A DNA stretch of 64,000 nt from Holophagae bacterium (GTDB taxonomy: Bacteria; Acidobacteriota; Holophagae; Acanthopleuribacterales; Acanthopleuribacteraceae), in contig JAJCXM010000020.1 in assembly GCA_029263455.1 (NCBI GenBank), forward strand, positions 122,753 to 186,752, read 5' to 3'. The stretch's first letter is position 1. Each line of letters starts with the position of its first letter. Positions 1-8,918 of this stretch are shown piece after piece. The notes beneath the pieces were generated by a model that saw only the letters and a program-made list of their open reading frames with translations, did no database searches and was not told where the DNA came from. The translations under genes and the position numbers were made by a program.

Positions 1-1
1 C

Positions 2-511
2 AAATTTGACATTGAAGAGACAGCAACCGCCGTGTTGAATGCTAAATCCCTTGACCATGAATCGCTGACTATGACCGGCCATTTCTCAACTTTCACCGTG
101 GATGTCTCGTTGAACTATGGGCCCAGTCGACTTAAGGGCTATTCAATTTTCCCAAGGTCACGGGAGGATTTTGGCGAACTTGAAATCGATCACGAACTTC
201 CAAAGGGTGCGATCGCTCGTGTGGTGCTTTTCGCCCTTGTCCCTGCTTTACCCTTTGAAAAGGGCTCGCTTTTTTCCGTGACTATGTCAAAGAACGACGG
301 CTCTTTTGTCCCCATTCGCATCGAAGTTGGTGAACTTGAACAGGTCGAAGTGAGGGCAGGCAGCTTTCAAGCGCGCGCTGTTAAGTTGCTTGGTGATTCA
401 GTTGAACAAGCGTTTTATGTCACCGATGAGACACCGCGCCGTACCGTCAAGATTGATGTAATCAACTCACCCTGGCGTTATGAATTGGATAACGAAGTCA
501 GCAAGAATTGA
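2..511 (+). CDS. DUF3108-like protein, 3' part only
   Basis: The frame is open to the left window edge, so the N-terminus is missing and the GTG at 32 is probably internal. About 169 residues are visible. The C-terminal pattern (a G-F-x-A-x-K-x-L strand, then a YVTDETPRRTVKID strand and a final WRYEL) resembles the end of DUF3108-type periplasmic beta-rich proteins, often found in gammaproteobacteria. No catalytic residues are evident. The assignment is from pattern only; function unknown. Confidence 0.6.
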   Translation, partial: KFDIEETATAVLNAKSLDHESLTMTGHFSTFTVDVSLNYGPSRLKGYSIFPRSREDFGELEIDHELPKGAIARVVLFALVPALPFEKGSLFSVTMSKNDGSFVPIRIEVGELEQVEVRAGSFQARAVKLLGDSVEQAFYVTDETPRRTVKIDVINSPWRYELDNEVSKN

Positions 512-593
512 GTAGGCTTTGCTGCTGGAATCACAATCTGGATGGAAGATCGTTTGGTGACGTTCAGGTCAGCATTTAAATCCATGATGCGAC

Positions 594-1271
594 CTAACGG
601 CGCTCATATTCCATATAGATGGCTGTTTGATCGGCAGTTTGTTTGCCGAAATAACGTTCAACGACTCGCAACGCCATATCGAAACCGGACGTTAGCCCGC
701 CAGCGGTTGCGATCGATTCGGATCCCTCAACATAGCGGCTGCCCCGTTGTAATTGAACCTGAGGAAAGGCCTTCTCAAATGCGTCAAAAAAATCATGGTG
801 CGTGGTGGCTTTAAGTCCATCTAGCAATCCAGCTTTGGCCAACTGGAAAGCACCTGTGCAGACCGACATCGTAATCTGAGCGGTTGTTTGTTGTTCTTTT
901 ATCCAAGACAACATGCGCGGCGATCCACTTTGAGCACCGACAACTATGACGTGAGGTTTGGGTGCGTTATCAAAGGTGAAATCTGGTAATACGCGCAGGC
1001 CATTGGTCATGCGCACCGCTTCCAAGCTGTCGGAAACCACATAGCTTTCAAATGGCTGAATTGATTTTCCGTTCTTGTCTTTCACCACCACGTCTTGAAA
1101 GACTTCCCAGGGCGAAGCAAAATCTATCACGTTTGCACCTCTTGTGACGAGGAACGCAACGCGAATCGCGCCTTCATCTGGAACACTCAATGTTCCGGTG
1201 GTCTGGGCGAAGACAGTCGTAAAATTCCCTGCGGCAACCAAATAGATCGTTAAACATAGCGCGTTCTTCAT
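594..1271 (-). CDS. Secreted DJ-1/PfpI-family protein
   Basis: The first ~23 residues form a Sec signal peptide ending in VFA before Q, so the mature protein is periplasmic or secreted. It is followed by a class I glutamine-amidotransferase-like DJ-1/PfpI fold of the GlxA/isonitrile-hydratase branch. The nucleophile-elbow motif SVCTGAFQLAKAGLL carries the conserved Cys, and a THH segment and the AGGLTSGFDMALR motif follow. There is no AraC domain, unlike its relative at 2537-3517. I chose the second ATG because GGGGA lies 6 nt upstream of it; an ATG two codons earlier overlaps that ribosome site. An exported member of this family is unusual. The substrate is unknown. Confidence 0.85.
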   Translation of the reverse strand: MKNALCLTIYLVAAGNFTTVFAQTTGTLSVPDEGAIRVAFLVTRGANVIDFASPWEVFQDVVVKDKNGKSIQPFESYVVSDSLEAVRMTNGLRVLPDFTFDNAPKPHVIVVGAQSGSPRMLSWIKEQQTTAQITMSVCTGAFQLAKAGLLDGLKATTHHDFFDAFEKAFPQVQLQRGSRYVEGSESIATAGGLTSGFDMALRVVERYFGKQTADQTAIYMEYERR

Positions 1272-1487
1272 GTTCATCCCCTGTAACTTGTAATCAACAT
1301 ACTAAGGTCATTGGCGAGCTTGAAACAGGTCGAAAGCTGTCAAATTGGGGACAGTTAAAGACAACTTCTCGAATAAGGGGAAGATTTATGGCTCTTGAGG
1401 CAGGGGTGTCCTAGATTGTCCGCAAAAGGGCGAGTATTGGCCTGTTTATCTCCACGCCAACCGCATAGATTGCTAGCGGGAGGCAAA

Positions 1488-2534
1488 ATGACAATCTGTT
1501 CTCTATTACCACTAACCTTTATGCTGCCGGTACTTACGTTAGAGCTAGGACCATTTGAATCACGTTTGTTGTTCGAGCAGGTGCCCATCGATCATGAATT
1601 TTCTCTACAAGCTCCTGAGTCAATTGCTTGGCAAGAAGGTGTCGGTCTGTACGTGCTTGACCAAAGTGCGCAAACGATCTTTAAGTGGGACACTCAAGGT
1701 CACTTTATCGGCTGCATTGGCGGCCCGGGCCAAGGACCTGGCGAATTTGAATTTGGTCAAATCAGGAAAGGTTATGTGTCAATTTATGGCGAACAATTGA
1801 TCGTGTTGAGCGGAAATAATGGGCGCATCCAAGTATTCGATTTGAATGGCCTCTATCAAGAGACCTTGCCCGTCCGTACAAATGAGCGGGTCCCTCTAAT
1901 GCTGCACCGGATTGCCCAAGACGAGTTTTTGTCGATGGACCTTCAATTTTCAATGGCAGACGACAAGAACTTCCGCATCTTGGAAAGCAAACCCTTAGAC
2001 GGCTCACTGGCAGAAACTCTGGCTAAAGTACCAGATGTCGGCTGGAAACATGAAAACGGTGTCATGTACTTCCATGCGTTTTCGCCAGCATTGGTGGCTG
2101 GCTATGATCGTTTGTCATCGCGCCTTGTCTATGGAGACGCACGTAATGCCAAAGTGACTCAGATCTTTTTGAACAACCGAAACGACATCCAGGAAATCAC
2201 GGTCCCATTGGGTGAAACACCCGTCACCGATCATGACAAGTTAACCTATCAGTCCGATCCTGTGTTTGAGGATCCAGCTATGCAAGCGGTGTTTCCAGAA
2301 AAGAAACCCTTTTTCAACTTAATCTTACCGTTGTCTAAAGGTGGATTGATTGTCGCTTACCATTCCCCGAGGAGTGGCGTCATCAAAGGCGTTTTATTGC
2401 AGGCCAAATCTAAAAAGGCGTTTTCTGTCGACTTTGGTGAGCAAGGGAAGTTGTTGTCAGACGGAGGTATTCTATTTGGAATCGTGCTCGATGACCAAGA
2501 CGAGTTTCAAATACACCAATTTAGGCTCAATTAA
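1488..2534 (+). CDS. Secreted six-bladed beta-propeller protein
   Basis: Start chosen at the ATG preceded by GGGAGG at 5-nt spacing; a longer frame reaches upstream but has no ribosome site. The N-terminus looks like a signal peptide or membrane anchor (TICSLLPLTFMLPVLTLEL). The rest has repeated segments typical of NHL/6-bladed propellers: SIAWQEGVGLYVLDQSAQTI, then FKWDTQGHFIGCIGGPGQGPGEF, then IQVFDLNG. The GGPGQGPGEF segment is characteristic of the 6-bladed beta-propeller family common in Bacteroidota and some Proteobacteria. It ends 2 bp from the convergent GlxA-type gene. Likely extracytoplasmic; ligand unknown. Confidence 0.78.
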   Translation: MTICSLLPLTFMLPVLTLELGPFESRLLFEQVPIDHEFSLQAPESIAWQEGVGLYVLDQSAQTIFKWDTQGHFIGCIGGPGQGPGEFEFGQIRKGYVSIYGEQLIVLSGNNGRIQVFDLNGLYQETLPVRTNERVPLMLHRIAQDEFLSMDLQFSMADDKNFRILESKPLDGSLAETLAKVPDVGWKHENGVMYFHAFSPALVAGYDRLSSRLVYGDARNAKVTQIFLNNRNDIQEITVPLGETPVTDHDKLTYQSDPVFEDPAMQAVFPEKKPFFNLILPLSKGGLIVAYHSPRSGVIKGVLLQAKSKKAFSVDFGEQGKLLSDGGILFGIVLDDQDEFQIHQFRLN

Positions 2535-2536
2535 TT

Positions 2537-3517
2537 TCAATTAATTGGTGGACCATCGCGCCTGCGATATTCGGTGGGCGTGAATCCAAAACTTTGCTTC
2601 CACACCCGCCTAAACTGGCGCGGATGCTCAAAACCACACGCGTAAGCGACGTTTTCGATGGTGCGGTTCTGATCGTCTAGCAGACTCTTGGCAATTTCCA
2701 TTTTGATCTTATTGACGTAACTGCGCACGGTTGTGCCGGTCACTTGTCTGAAGACGCGCGTCAAATTGCGCGCACTCATGCCAGCCACACTAGCCAGAGA
2801 CTCAACACTGGGGTTCTGCTGAGGGTGATTGGCAATCCAATCCTGAATCTTATGCACGCCTTGATGGATATGATTGCGATAGGTGACAAAAAGACTGTCT
2901 TGCTTGGCATAACCCTCACGTCGCATGTAAACCACCATTTCGCGGGCAACGCGGCCGGAAACAAGCGCTCCTTGGTCTTCGCTGATTAGCGTTAATGACA
3001 GATCAATGCCCGATGACTCGCCTGCACTGGTCATAATGTGGTCATCGCGTACAAAGAGGCGATTCTCAAGTACTTGTGTTTGTGGAAAGTTTTCCTGAAG
3101 CTTGGTTGTCAGCTTCCAATGGGTTGTTGATTTTCGGCCGTTCAGTATTCCGGATTGGGCCAGCACGAATGAGCCGCTGCAAATGGAACAAATACGGCAA
3201 TTAAGCTGATCGGCTTGTTGAAGCCACGTCATGGGTAGACCACTTAAGTGATCAATGGTGTCCGACAAAATGCCAGGAACGATGATTGTGTCCTGGGAAT
3301 GCAGCTCGGGAAGCGGTAAGAGGTCAGAAAGCATCAAGCCTTGCGCACTGCGAAGCTTTACGTGATTCGAGACAAACATGAGTTCGTAACTACCCCCAAG
3401 CTCATTGGCCTCATAAAAGCTTTGGGCGGGTCCTGACAGGTCAAGTAAATGGACTGAAGGCACGAGCAGAAAGATCACTCTTTTGGCGGTCGATGCAGGT
3501 GATTTGAGGTGGTTCAT
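2537..3517 (-). CDS. GlxA-type transcriptional regulator (DJ-1/PfpI + AraC)
   Basis: Residues about 10-190 form a DJ-1/PfpI domain with elbow motif SICSGSFVLAQSGILNG. Residues about 220-320 form an AraC/XylS DNA-binding domain with two helix-turn-helix units: SVESLASVAGMSARNLTRVFRQ and the typical ending IENVAYACGFEHPRQFRRVWK-FGFTPTEYRR. This is the classic GlxA family architecture; members control small-molecule catabolism or stress genes, with the DJ-1 part probably binding a ligand. The N-terminal domain is related to the secreted DJ-1 protein at 594-1271, which suggests a local paralogue pair. Effector and target are unknown. Confidence 0.93.
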   Translation of the reverse strand: MNHLKSPASTAKRVIFLLVPSVHLLDLSGPAQSFYEANELGGSYELMFVSNHVKLRSAQGLMLSDLLPLPELHSQDTIIVPGILSDTIDHLSGLPMTWLQQADQLNCRICSICSGSFVLAQSGILNGRKSTTHWKLTTKLQENFPQTQVLENRLFVRDDHIMTSAGESSGIDLSLTLISEDQGALVSGRVAREMVVYMRREGYAKQDSLFVTYRNHIHQGVHKIQDWIANHPQQNPSVESLASVAGMSARNLTRVFRQVTGTTVRSYVNKIKMEIAKSLLDDQNRTIENVAYACGFEHPRQFRRVWKQSFGFTPTEYRRRDGPPIN

Positions 3518-3603
3518 TCGTGGCTCCTAGACAATGGACGTTGCCGCGGGTAAGAATGTTTTCTCTGAAACTCGATTAGCGTCACTAATTAAGGTGAAGA
3601 TTC

Positions 3604-4299
3604 CTATTCGACTTGGCCAGCTAGCCGAGTTGTTTCCAGGAACTGACTAAATATGTTTGGTCCCTCGCGAACGGATTTGAGTAGCCAATCCAATTTAAGT
3701 TGGGCAAGTTCGTCGGGCGAGAGCTTCCAGTCGACCGCTTCATCTTTAATTCGTTTCAATAGCGGCTGTAGCGTTAAGGCCGCAGCCACGGAGATGTTAA
3801 AGCTTTGAGTGAATCCCTGGATTGGAAGCGTCACAAGGAAATCCGCTTCCTGGTGAGCCTCGTCAGATAGTCCGTGTAACTCGGTACCAAAGATCAAGGC
3901 GACAGGCTTGTCTAGTGGAATTTGTTCCACCGATAACGCGTCATCTCTCAGAGTCATGGCTGCTAAGCGGTAATTCCTACGTCGCAGCTGTTTGACGGCC
4001 TGAGCGAAGGGGTTCGTTTGAGCACGACCATAGCGATGTAGGTTAAGCCATTTGCTAGAGCCTAAGGCGATATCGCGATTGGCACGGTAGCGGTAATGTT
4101 GCTCAACAATATGTATGTCTTGAACGCCCAGACACTCACACGAACGAATAATGGCGCTGGCATTATGGGGCTGATACACATTCTCGAGTAGTAACGTGAG
4201 ATAGCGCGTGCGCGCCGCTGCCACACGTTCAAGTTGCGCCATCCGTTCTGGTGTCACGAATTGGCTCATGTAGTTTATGGCAGGCTGCAGGTCGTGCAT
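3604..4299 (-). CDS. SpoU/TrmH-family RNA 2'-O-methyltransferase
   Basis: The SPOUT methylase motifs are in order: motif 1 NVYQPHNASAIIRSCECLGV near residue 40, motif 2 IFGTELHGLSDEA near 137, motif 3 GFTQSFNISVAAAL near 163. These match TrmH, which methylates the 2'-hydroxyl of G18 in tRNA using S-adenosylmethionine. Length of 231 residues is normal for TrmH. Whether the substrate is tRNA G18 or another RNA cannot be told from this sequence. No good ribosome site is visible before the ATG. Confidence 0.9.
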   Translation of the reverse strand: MHDLQPAINYMSQFVTPERMAQLERVAAARTRYLTLLLENVYQPHNASAIIRSCECLGVQDIHIVEQHYRYRANRDIALGSSKWLNLHRYGRAQTNPFAQAVKQLRRRNYRLAAMTLRDDALSVEQIPLDKPVALIFGTELHGLSDEAHQEADFLVTLPIQGFTQSFNISVAAALTLQPLLKRIKDEAVDWKLSPDELAQLKLDWLLKSVREGPNIFSQFLETTRLAGQVE

Positions 4300-4321
4300 G
4301 GCGACATTATAGCCGCCATGA

Positions 4322-5164
4322 CTATGCCGTCTTTTTGATGTCTACTCTTTGCCTAGCGAACTCAACGACTTGGTCAATCACAAGGGCATCACGCAAGATG
4401 CGCGAATGGCCAAGACCCTTGGTGATGGTGAGGTGCGCGTTTGGCCATCGCTTCGCAATTTCATGTGCGTTTTCAACTGGTACAAGGCCGTCATTTTCGT
4501 CGTGGATCACTAGTCCTGGCGAGAGTAGGCGTTTGACGAAGTGCATTAAGGCGAGTTCAGACGTTGGGCGCTTTGCAATTTGAGTAATCTTCTTTCCTAA
4601 AGCATCACGGGTGCGATTTGAAGCGCCAATGATGGACTGGAACTGGTCGAGGATGTAGTCGGTGGAGGCTGGCGAGGCGATGGTCACCAACGCATTCGTT
4701 TTCAGGCCGGCGTCAATCGCGTGACCTGCCACCACGCCTCCAAATGAATGACCTACAACCAATTCAAATCCTCCGCTCAAGCGTCCCAAGTCCTGAGCGA
4801 CACGGCTCAGTTCTATTAGGTTCGTTTTTGATCCAGGAGAGGTGCCATGGGCCGGTCCGTCAAAGGTGACGACACGAAAACCGGCATTGATAAAGGCTTT
4901 AGACATGGCCTCAAAGCCAAGGGCGGCACCCTCCCAACCGTGAACAAGTAAAACGGCTGGTCCGTCACCGGCGTAGTAGATACGAACGCGGCCTTCTTTG
5001 CCGGACGTGCGTTCAAACGAAAGCCAACGACTTGTCTGATCGGGTACATTTGGCGGATCCACGTATTTACGACGCGGAGAAAAGAAGAGCCGCCTCGCCC
5101 AGGCCTCGGCCAAGGGTGCGTGTGTCTTTTCCAGTAACTGAGTCAAAAAATGCATGATCTTCAT
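4322..5164 (-). CDS. Alpha/beta hydrolase
   Basis: Alpha/beta-hydrolase fold with oxyanion region VHGWEG, nucleophile elbow GHSFGG (Ser), acid region HDENDGLVP and a C-terminal GLGHSRIL carrying the catalytic His. 280 residues, cytoplasmic, no signal peptide. Start taken at the ATG after TTGGAGAAACC; the frame extends further upstream without a ribosome site. It lies directly downstream of a TetR gene, with a palindrome in the leader, so it is probably the regulated target. Likely esterase, lipase or thioesterase; substrate unknown. Confidence 0.88.
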   Translation of the reverse strand: MKIMHFLTQLLEKTHAPLAEAWARRLFFSPRRKYVDPPNVPDQTSRWLSFERTSGKEGRVRIYYAGDGPAVLLVHGWEGAALGFEAMSKAFINAGFRVVTFDGPAHGTSPGSKTNLIELSRVAQDLGRLSGGFELVVGHSFGGVVAGHAIDAGLKTNALVTIASPASTDYILDQFQSIIGASNRTRDALGKKITQIAKRPTSELALMHFVKRLLSPGLVIHDENDGLVPVENAHEIAKRWPNAHLTITKGLGHSRILRDALVIDQVVEFARQRVDIKKTA

Positions 5165-5180
5165 GGTTTCTCCAAAAAAG

Positions 5181-5192
5181 GACCGATCGGTC
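5181..5192. promoter_or_regulatory. TetR-type operator between regulator and hydrolase
   Basis: GACCGATCGGTC is a perfect 12-bp palindrome in the 49-bp gap between the TetR gene and the hydrolase start. It shares its half-site (GACCG) with the palindrome upstream of the TetR gene, so both are probably bound by the neighbouring TetR protein. Seen directly; binding is inferred. Confidence 0.65.
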
Positions 5193-5213
5193 TGTTGTAG
5201 GGCAAAAAAAGGG

Positions 5214-5834
5214 CTAGAAGTTGAGTGCGCCACGTAAGTAGGCGGTGAGGTGGTCGATGACAGGGTGCATGACCGTGGCGGGCTGGCCCAAACGCGACAA
5301 CGCGATCCCGCCTTCGATGCCTGAAAGCATGACGATGGCTAATTGGGCGGCATCGGCTTCAGCAGCGAAACGGCCATTCTCTTGCCCACGCTGAATGAGG
5401 CGTGTCAGCTGCCAGATCCAGCGGTCGAGCGCAATTTTTGCGCGTGCTTTCAGTCTAGGGTGATTGTCGTCACTATCAATGACTGTATTTAGCAGCGGGC
5501 AGCCACCGCGAACGATGGGGTCTTCGGGGTATTCGCGATAGAAGTTAAGAATGTTAACCACGATCTCGCGTTCGTCTTGACTGCGGCTAGTGATTTTACG
5601 GATCTCGTCTTCGATGACTTGGATGGCATGCTCAAAAGCCGCTACCGCCAATTCATCTTTATTGGCGAAATGATTGTAGATCCCACCCTTCTTAAGCCCA
5701 GTCGCCTGCATCAGATCATTCATCGAACAGCCAGCGAAGCCTTTCTCATTAAAGAGCATGGCTGCTTGCTGGATGATGATCTCACGTGTCTGTTCGCCTT
5801 TTGAGGCTGCCGTATGATCGGCTTTGGGCGTCAC
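5214..5834 (-). CDS. TetR/AcrR-family transcriptional repressor
   Basis: The N-terminal helix-turn-helix domain (residues ~15-65) has the hallmark pattern FNEKGFAGCSMNDLMQATGLKKGGIYNHFANKDEL. The rest is the helical ligand-binding domain, resembling YxaF/TetR_C members that respond to hydrophobic ligands. The start codon is GTG, has no clear ribosome site and lies at the edge of a small palindromic repeat. It heads an operon with the hydrolase; palindromes with GACCG half-sites lie both upstream and downstream of the gene, pointing to autoregulation. Confidence 0.93.
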   Translation of the reverse strand: MTPKADHTAASKGEQTREIIIQQAAMLFNEKGFAGCSMNDLMQATGLKKGGIYNHFANKDELAVAAFEHAIQVIEDEIRKITSRSQDEREIVVNILNFYREYPEDPIVRGGCPLLNTVIDSDDNHPRLKARAKIALDRWIWQLTRLIQRGQENGRFAAEADAAQLAIVMLSGIEGGIALSRLGQPATVMHPVIDHLTAYLRGALNF

Positions 5835-5869
5835 GAATGTGAGTCTGGCTTCAAGCCAGAGGTTCTAAG
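5832..5869 (+). repeat. Palindromic intergenic repeat, copy 1
   Basis: A 38-bp unit that recurs 110 bp to the right with 33 identical positions. Its core TCTGGCT-TCA-AGCCAGA is a perfect 7-bp hairpin, followed by GGTTCTAAG and a T-rich stretch. The left end overlaps the GTG start codon of the TetR gene. It looks like a REP-like chromosomal element. Confidence 0.6.
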
Positions 5870-5941
5870 TATTTTGTTTTCAGGCAGATAAAGTAACATC
5901 TGATCTCCGAGTAATTCAGGGGAATATATGTCTACAAGCCT

Positions 5942-5979
5942 CAAGAATGTGAGCCTGGCTCCCAGCCAAAGGTTCTAAG
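5942..5979 (+). repeat. Palindromic intergenic repeat, copy 2
   Basis: Second copy of the 38-bp unit, with five substitutions. The hairpin is weaker (TGGCT-N5-type core) and a run of six T follows the GGTTCTAAG tail at a short distance, so this copy could act as a weak terminator on the plus strand. Confidence 0.55.
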
Positions 5980-6009
5980 CCCTTTTTTGCCACACCCACT
6001 TTTTAAAAC

Positions 6010-6025
6010 CAGACCGGTCGGTCTG
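6010..6025. promoter_or_regulatory. TetR-type operator upstream of regulator gene
   Basis: CAGACCGGTCGGTCTG is a 16-bp inverted repeat with 7 of 8 positions paired, of the kind bound by TetR-family repressors (AGACCNNNCGGTCT style). On the plus strand a TATAAT hexamer follows at 6030-6035. The half-site matches the palindrome at 5181-5192. Confidence 0.6.
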
Positions 6026-6206
6026 TAAGTATAATAGGGCACGGATGGGTAAATGTCAAGTCTACGATGCCGAATGGGCGTGTTAACAAGACGTTGGCTC
6101 ATTTTTTGGATGACGCTGATCCGTAACTTTTTCTGTTGCGCGTGCGACAATGTCGATATCACGCCTTTATTGATCGCAGCGTGATCGTGGATGAGGAGGC
6201 TATTTT

Positions 6207-7247
6207 TTGGACCTACTGACGGATATTCAGACTAAGGCGTTAACTTTTATACCGGTTTTGCTGACGTTGACAGGCGTGCTCATTGCGTTGGGGCTACTTG
6301 ACCGTTTCTTAGGACGGCGTTGGCGCAATCAGCACGAGGCGGCCTTTCGTTTCAAGCTAACTATGCTGGTATTGACCTTGGTGGGTGGATTAGCGGTCGT
6401 GATTGCGTTGCCCGTCAGCGACGCTTTGCGCGCCCAGCTACTGAGCCTGATTGGTATCCTTCTCAGTGCCGCGATCGCGTTCTCTTCAACCACCTTCATC
6501 GGCAACATGATGGCCGGTATTATGATACGAGTGATCAAGAGTATTCGACCGGGTGATTTCATTACCATTGACCAAGTAACGGGCCGTGTTACTGAGATTG
6601 ATCTTTTACATACCGAAGTACAAACCGAAGATCGTGATCTGATTACGGTACCCAATCTATTTATGGTGACCAGACCTATGCAGGTGGTGCGCTCGACAGG
6701 AACGCTGGTAGCAGCAGAAGTATCACTGGGTTATGACGTGTCTCGTTTTGACATCTCAGAATTGCTTAATAAGGCGGCGGAAAAGGCCGGCCTTAGTGAT
6801 GCTTTTGTGCACGTGAGAGACCTGGGCGATTTCTCTGTTCTCTATCGCGTGTCCGGATTGTTGTTAGACGTGAAGAGTCTGATCTCCACGCGCTCGCGCT
6901 TGCGCGAGTGCATGTTAGATGCACTTCATGAGGCCGGTATTGAAATAGTTTCGCCCACGATCATGACCACTCGCGCGTTGGATCCCAAAAGCTCTATCCG
7001 TCCGCAACGGAATCGAAAGTCAGTGTCCAAGGCACAGAATGCACCGGAAGATCTTGCCTTTGATAAAGCGGAGGAAGCCGCCTCAATCGAAGAAATTCGC
7101 CAGCTCATTGTCGGCATTAGCGCACGCATCAAAGAAGAAAAATCATCCCACGAAGATTTAGATGCTTTGAAGGATCAAAAACAAAAGCTAGAAGAACAGC
7201 TTCAAGAGGCCGAGACACGACGAAAAGAGGCAGAGCAATCCGGTTAG
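6207..7247 (+). CDS. MscS-family mechanosensitive ion channel
   Basis: TTG start supported by GAGGAGGC 6-8 nt upstream. Three hydrophobic segments lie in the first ~110 residues; the third (GILLSAAIAFSSTTFIGNMMAGIMIR) is the pore-lining helix. The beta domain follows with the family signature RPGDFITIDQVTGRVTEIDLLHTEVQTEDRDLITVPNLF split over residues ~110-150. The C-terminal ~60 residues are highly charged and predicted coiled coil. MscS channels open under membrane tension to release solutes in hypo-osmotic shock. Inner membrane. Confidence 0.9.
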   Translation: MDLLTDIQTKALTFIPVLLTLTGVLIALGLLDRFLGRRWRNQHEAAFRFKLTMLVLTLVGGLAVVIALPVSDALRAQLLSLIGILLSAAIAFSSTTFIGNMMAGIMIRVIKSIRPGDFITIDQVTGRVTEIDLLHTEVQTEDRDLITVPNLFMVTRPMQVVRSTGTLVAAEVSLGYDVSRFDISELLNKAAEKAGLSDAFVHVRDLGDFSVLYRVSGLLLDVKSLISTRSRLRECMLDALHEAGIEIVSPTIMTTRALDPKSSIRPQRNRKSVSKAQNAPEDLAFDKAEEAASIEEIRQLIVGISARIKEEKSSHEDLDALKDQKQKLEEQLQEAETRRKEAEQSG

Positions 7248-7363
7248 TCCTACGATGATGTCATACTGATAGACTCAGGTCATATCAGCCTGATTGACAG
7301 GTCATCACTATCGAAGAATGAAAAGTGTCGAAAATCGCGTAATCGGAGACGGGGTGTTGAGAG

Positions 7364-8311
7364 ATGGGCAAAGGCGATGAAAAAGCCAAAGAGCAGAAGG
7401 CCAGGTTGAATCAAGTGCCTAGAACCTACGTTATTTGCGCCATCGGTGGAGACATGCGGAAATGCCAAATACCCACGAACGAAAAGACGTTCAAGGACGT
7501 TATAAGGTCGCGAATCAACATTGAAAGCGTTTACCAATTCGAAGCTTTATATGAAATGGTAATTAAGTCCTATGTCGAGGTGGAACAGGAGTTACTTACG
7601 TTCTCGCTTAGGGAATTGGTTGGTTTTTCGAGTGACGCCCACGCTGCAAAATTTGACATCTCACGTAGACTGATGCTGTTGTTTACCGTCATTCGTCTGT
7701 ACCGAGACTCCAAATTGATGGCTAAGATGGGCGTTCCAAGAACCATTTATAAACTTTTTAAGGAAAGAACCACTTCAGATGACACTTTTCTCCTGATGGA
7801 AGAGATTCGTAACTATTCCCAACACAGCGATCAGCCAGTGCACTGGTTTGTGCCTGACAGAAAGCGGACTGAGGATGGATTGTTTTATTATTCAACAAAA
7901 GTGTTATTTGATAGGGACAAAATTGTTAAATCGATCGAGGCTTACGGCAAGAAAAGAAAGAAAAGTCGTCCGTTAGACATTGGCAGATTGGCCGCTCTGG
8001 ATCCACGCATAGATCTCAATGCCGCACTCAGGAAATACATCGAATCGATTAGCCAAATTCATGGATTGGTCCGCGAGTTTTTCCAAGATCGATTCATACA
8101 AGCAAAATCGCTTACTGAGAAGACGCTGATCGAATTCAAAGACGCGCATCCTGGTCATTATCAGGGGCGCTGTTGCGTTGCTTCATTTGAAGGCCGGAGA
8201 TTAATTGAATATGAAGATGTCTACATGTCTACTATCGAAGCCATTGAGGCTTTCCAAGAAAGAAATCAGCCGTTGCTCAACTTAACCAAGCGCGTAATTG
8301 GAATAAACTGA
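7364..8311 (+). CDS. Uncharacterised protein with HEPN-type RNYSQH motif
   Basis: 315 residues, mostly helical, soluble. Residues 149-154 read RNYSQH, which fits the HEPN signature R-N-x3-H, preceded by an acidic/hydrophobic helix (FLLMEEI) as in HEPN domains. Many HEPN proteins are metal-independent RNases of toxins or defence systems, but the same sequence pattern also occurs in uncharacterised non-toxin families. The C-terminal half shows no motif I recognise. No antitoxin-like partner is evident next to it. The product name should stay hypothetical. Confidence 0.7.
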   Translation: MGKGDEKAKEQKARLNQVPRTYVICAIGGDMRKCQIPTNEKTFKDVIRSRINIESVYQFEALYEMVIKSYVEVEQELLTFSLRELVGFSSDAHAAKFDISRRLMLLFTVIRLYRDSKLMAKMGVPRTIYKLFKERTTSDDTFLLMEEIRNYSQHSDQPVHWFVPDRKRTEDGLFYYSTKVLFDRDKIVKSIEAYGKKRKKSRPLDIGRLAALDPRIDLNAALRKYIESISQIHGLVREFFQDRFIQAKSLTEKTLIEFKDAHPGHYQGRCCVASFEGRRLIEYEDVYMSTIEAIEAFQERNQPLLNLTKRVIGIN

Positions 8312-8720
8312 AGGCGTCTAGTTAGGCAGCGACTGCACTTAAATCGATTTTTTGCGATACCCCAATCGCCGAACAGCTTGCATCTAGCATTGATACGTCG
8401 GTTTATTCAATGGACCTGAACTGATTGTGTGTGAGATTGAAAACGCAAAGACTAACAACTTTGGATGACATTGTGCCCAGCGACCTCTTGGCCGGTGACT
8501 TAGCTCAATGAGTCGTTCAGAAACGAGGGCCGATGATCGTGATCATTGAGCCGTATCTTCCTTTGGAATAATCTGGATCCGAGTCCGAGCGTCAAATTCT
8601 CGGAATTCGGGTGATTTTGACAATGCCCGAGTGCACGTGCTAGCATACTTTATTCAAGTTTCTATATACCTTTCATGACGTTAACTTGGCATGAACTTTA
8701 GATCAGAAAGGTAATACAAA
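8312..8720. other. Intergenic region, no gene seen
   Basis: About 400 bp without a convincing reading frame on either strand. The last ~70 bp before the next gene are AT-rich and contain TATATAC-like elements, so a promoter for the small downstream gene is possible. Nothing else recognised. Confidence 0.4.
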
Positions 8721-8918
8721 ATGAAATACTTGATCGACAATAATGTGCATGAAAATGGACACGTGCAGTATAGTTTTTGGAATTCGTTTGTTAGCGAACA
8801 GGAGAATTGGAATACGCCAGGCTATCTGAAGACGAAAATAATTCGTCAGTACGTTGGATGTTGGACCAACGCGGGCCTGAAAATAGATAGGTCCAGATTT
8901 GTTAAGCAACGGAGATAG
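8721..8918 (+). CDS. Small hypothetical protein
   Basis: 65 residues, ATG preceded by AAAGGTAA. Basic C-terminus, several Trp/Tyr residues, no membrane segment and no known motif. It stands alone between gene-poor stretches in an AT-rich context. May be real but unsupported by homology. Confidence 0.4.
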   Translation: MKYLIDNNVHENGHVQYSFWNSFVSEQENWNTPGYLKTKIIRQYVGCWTNAGLKIDRSRFVKQRR

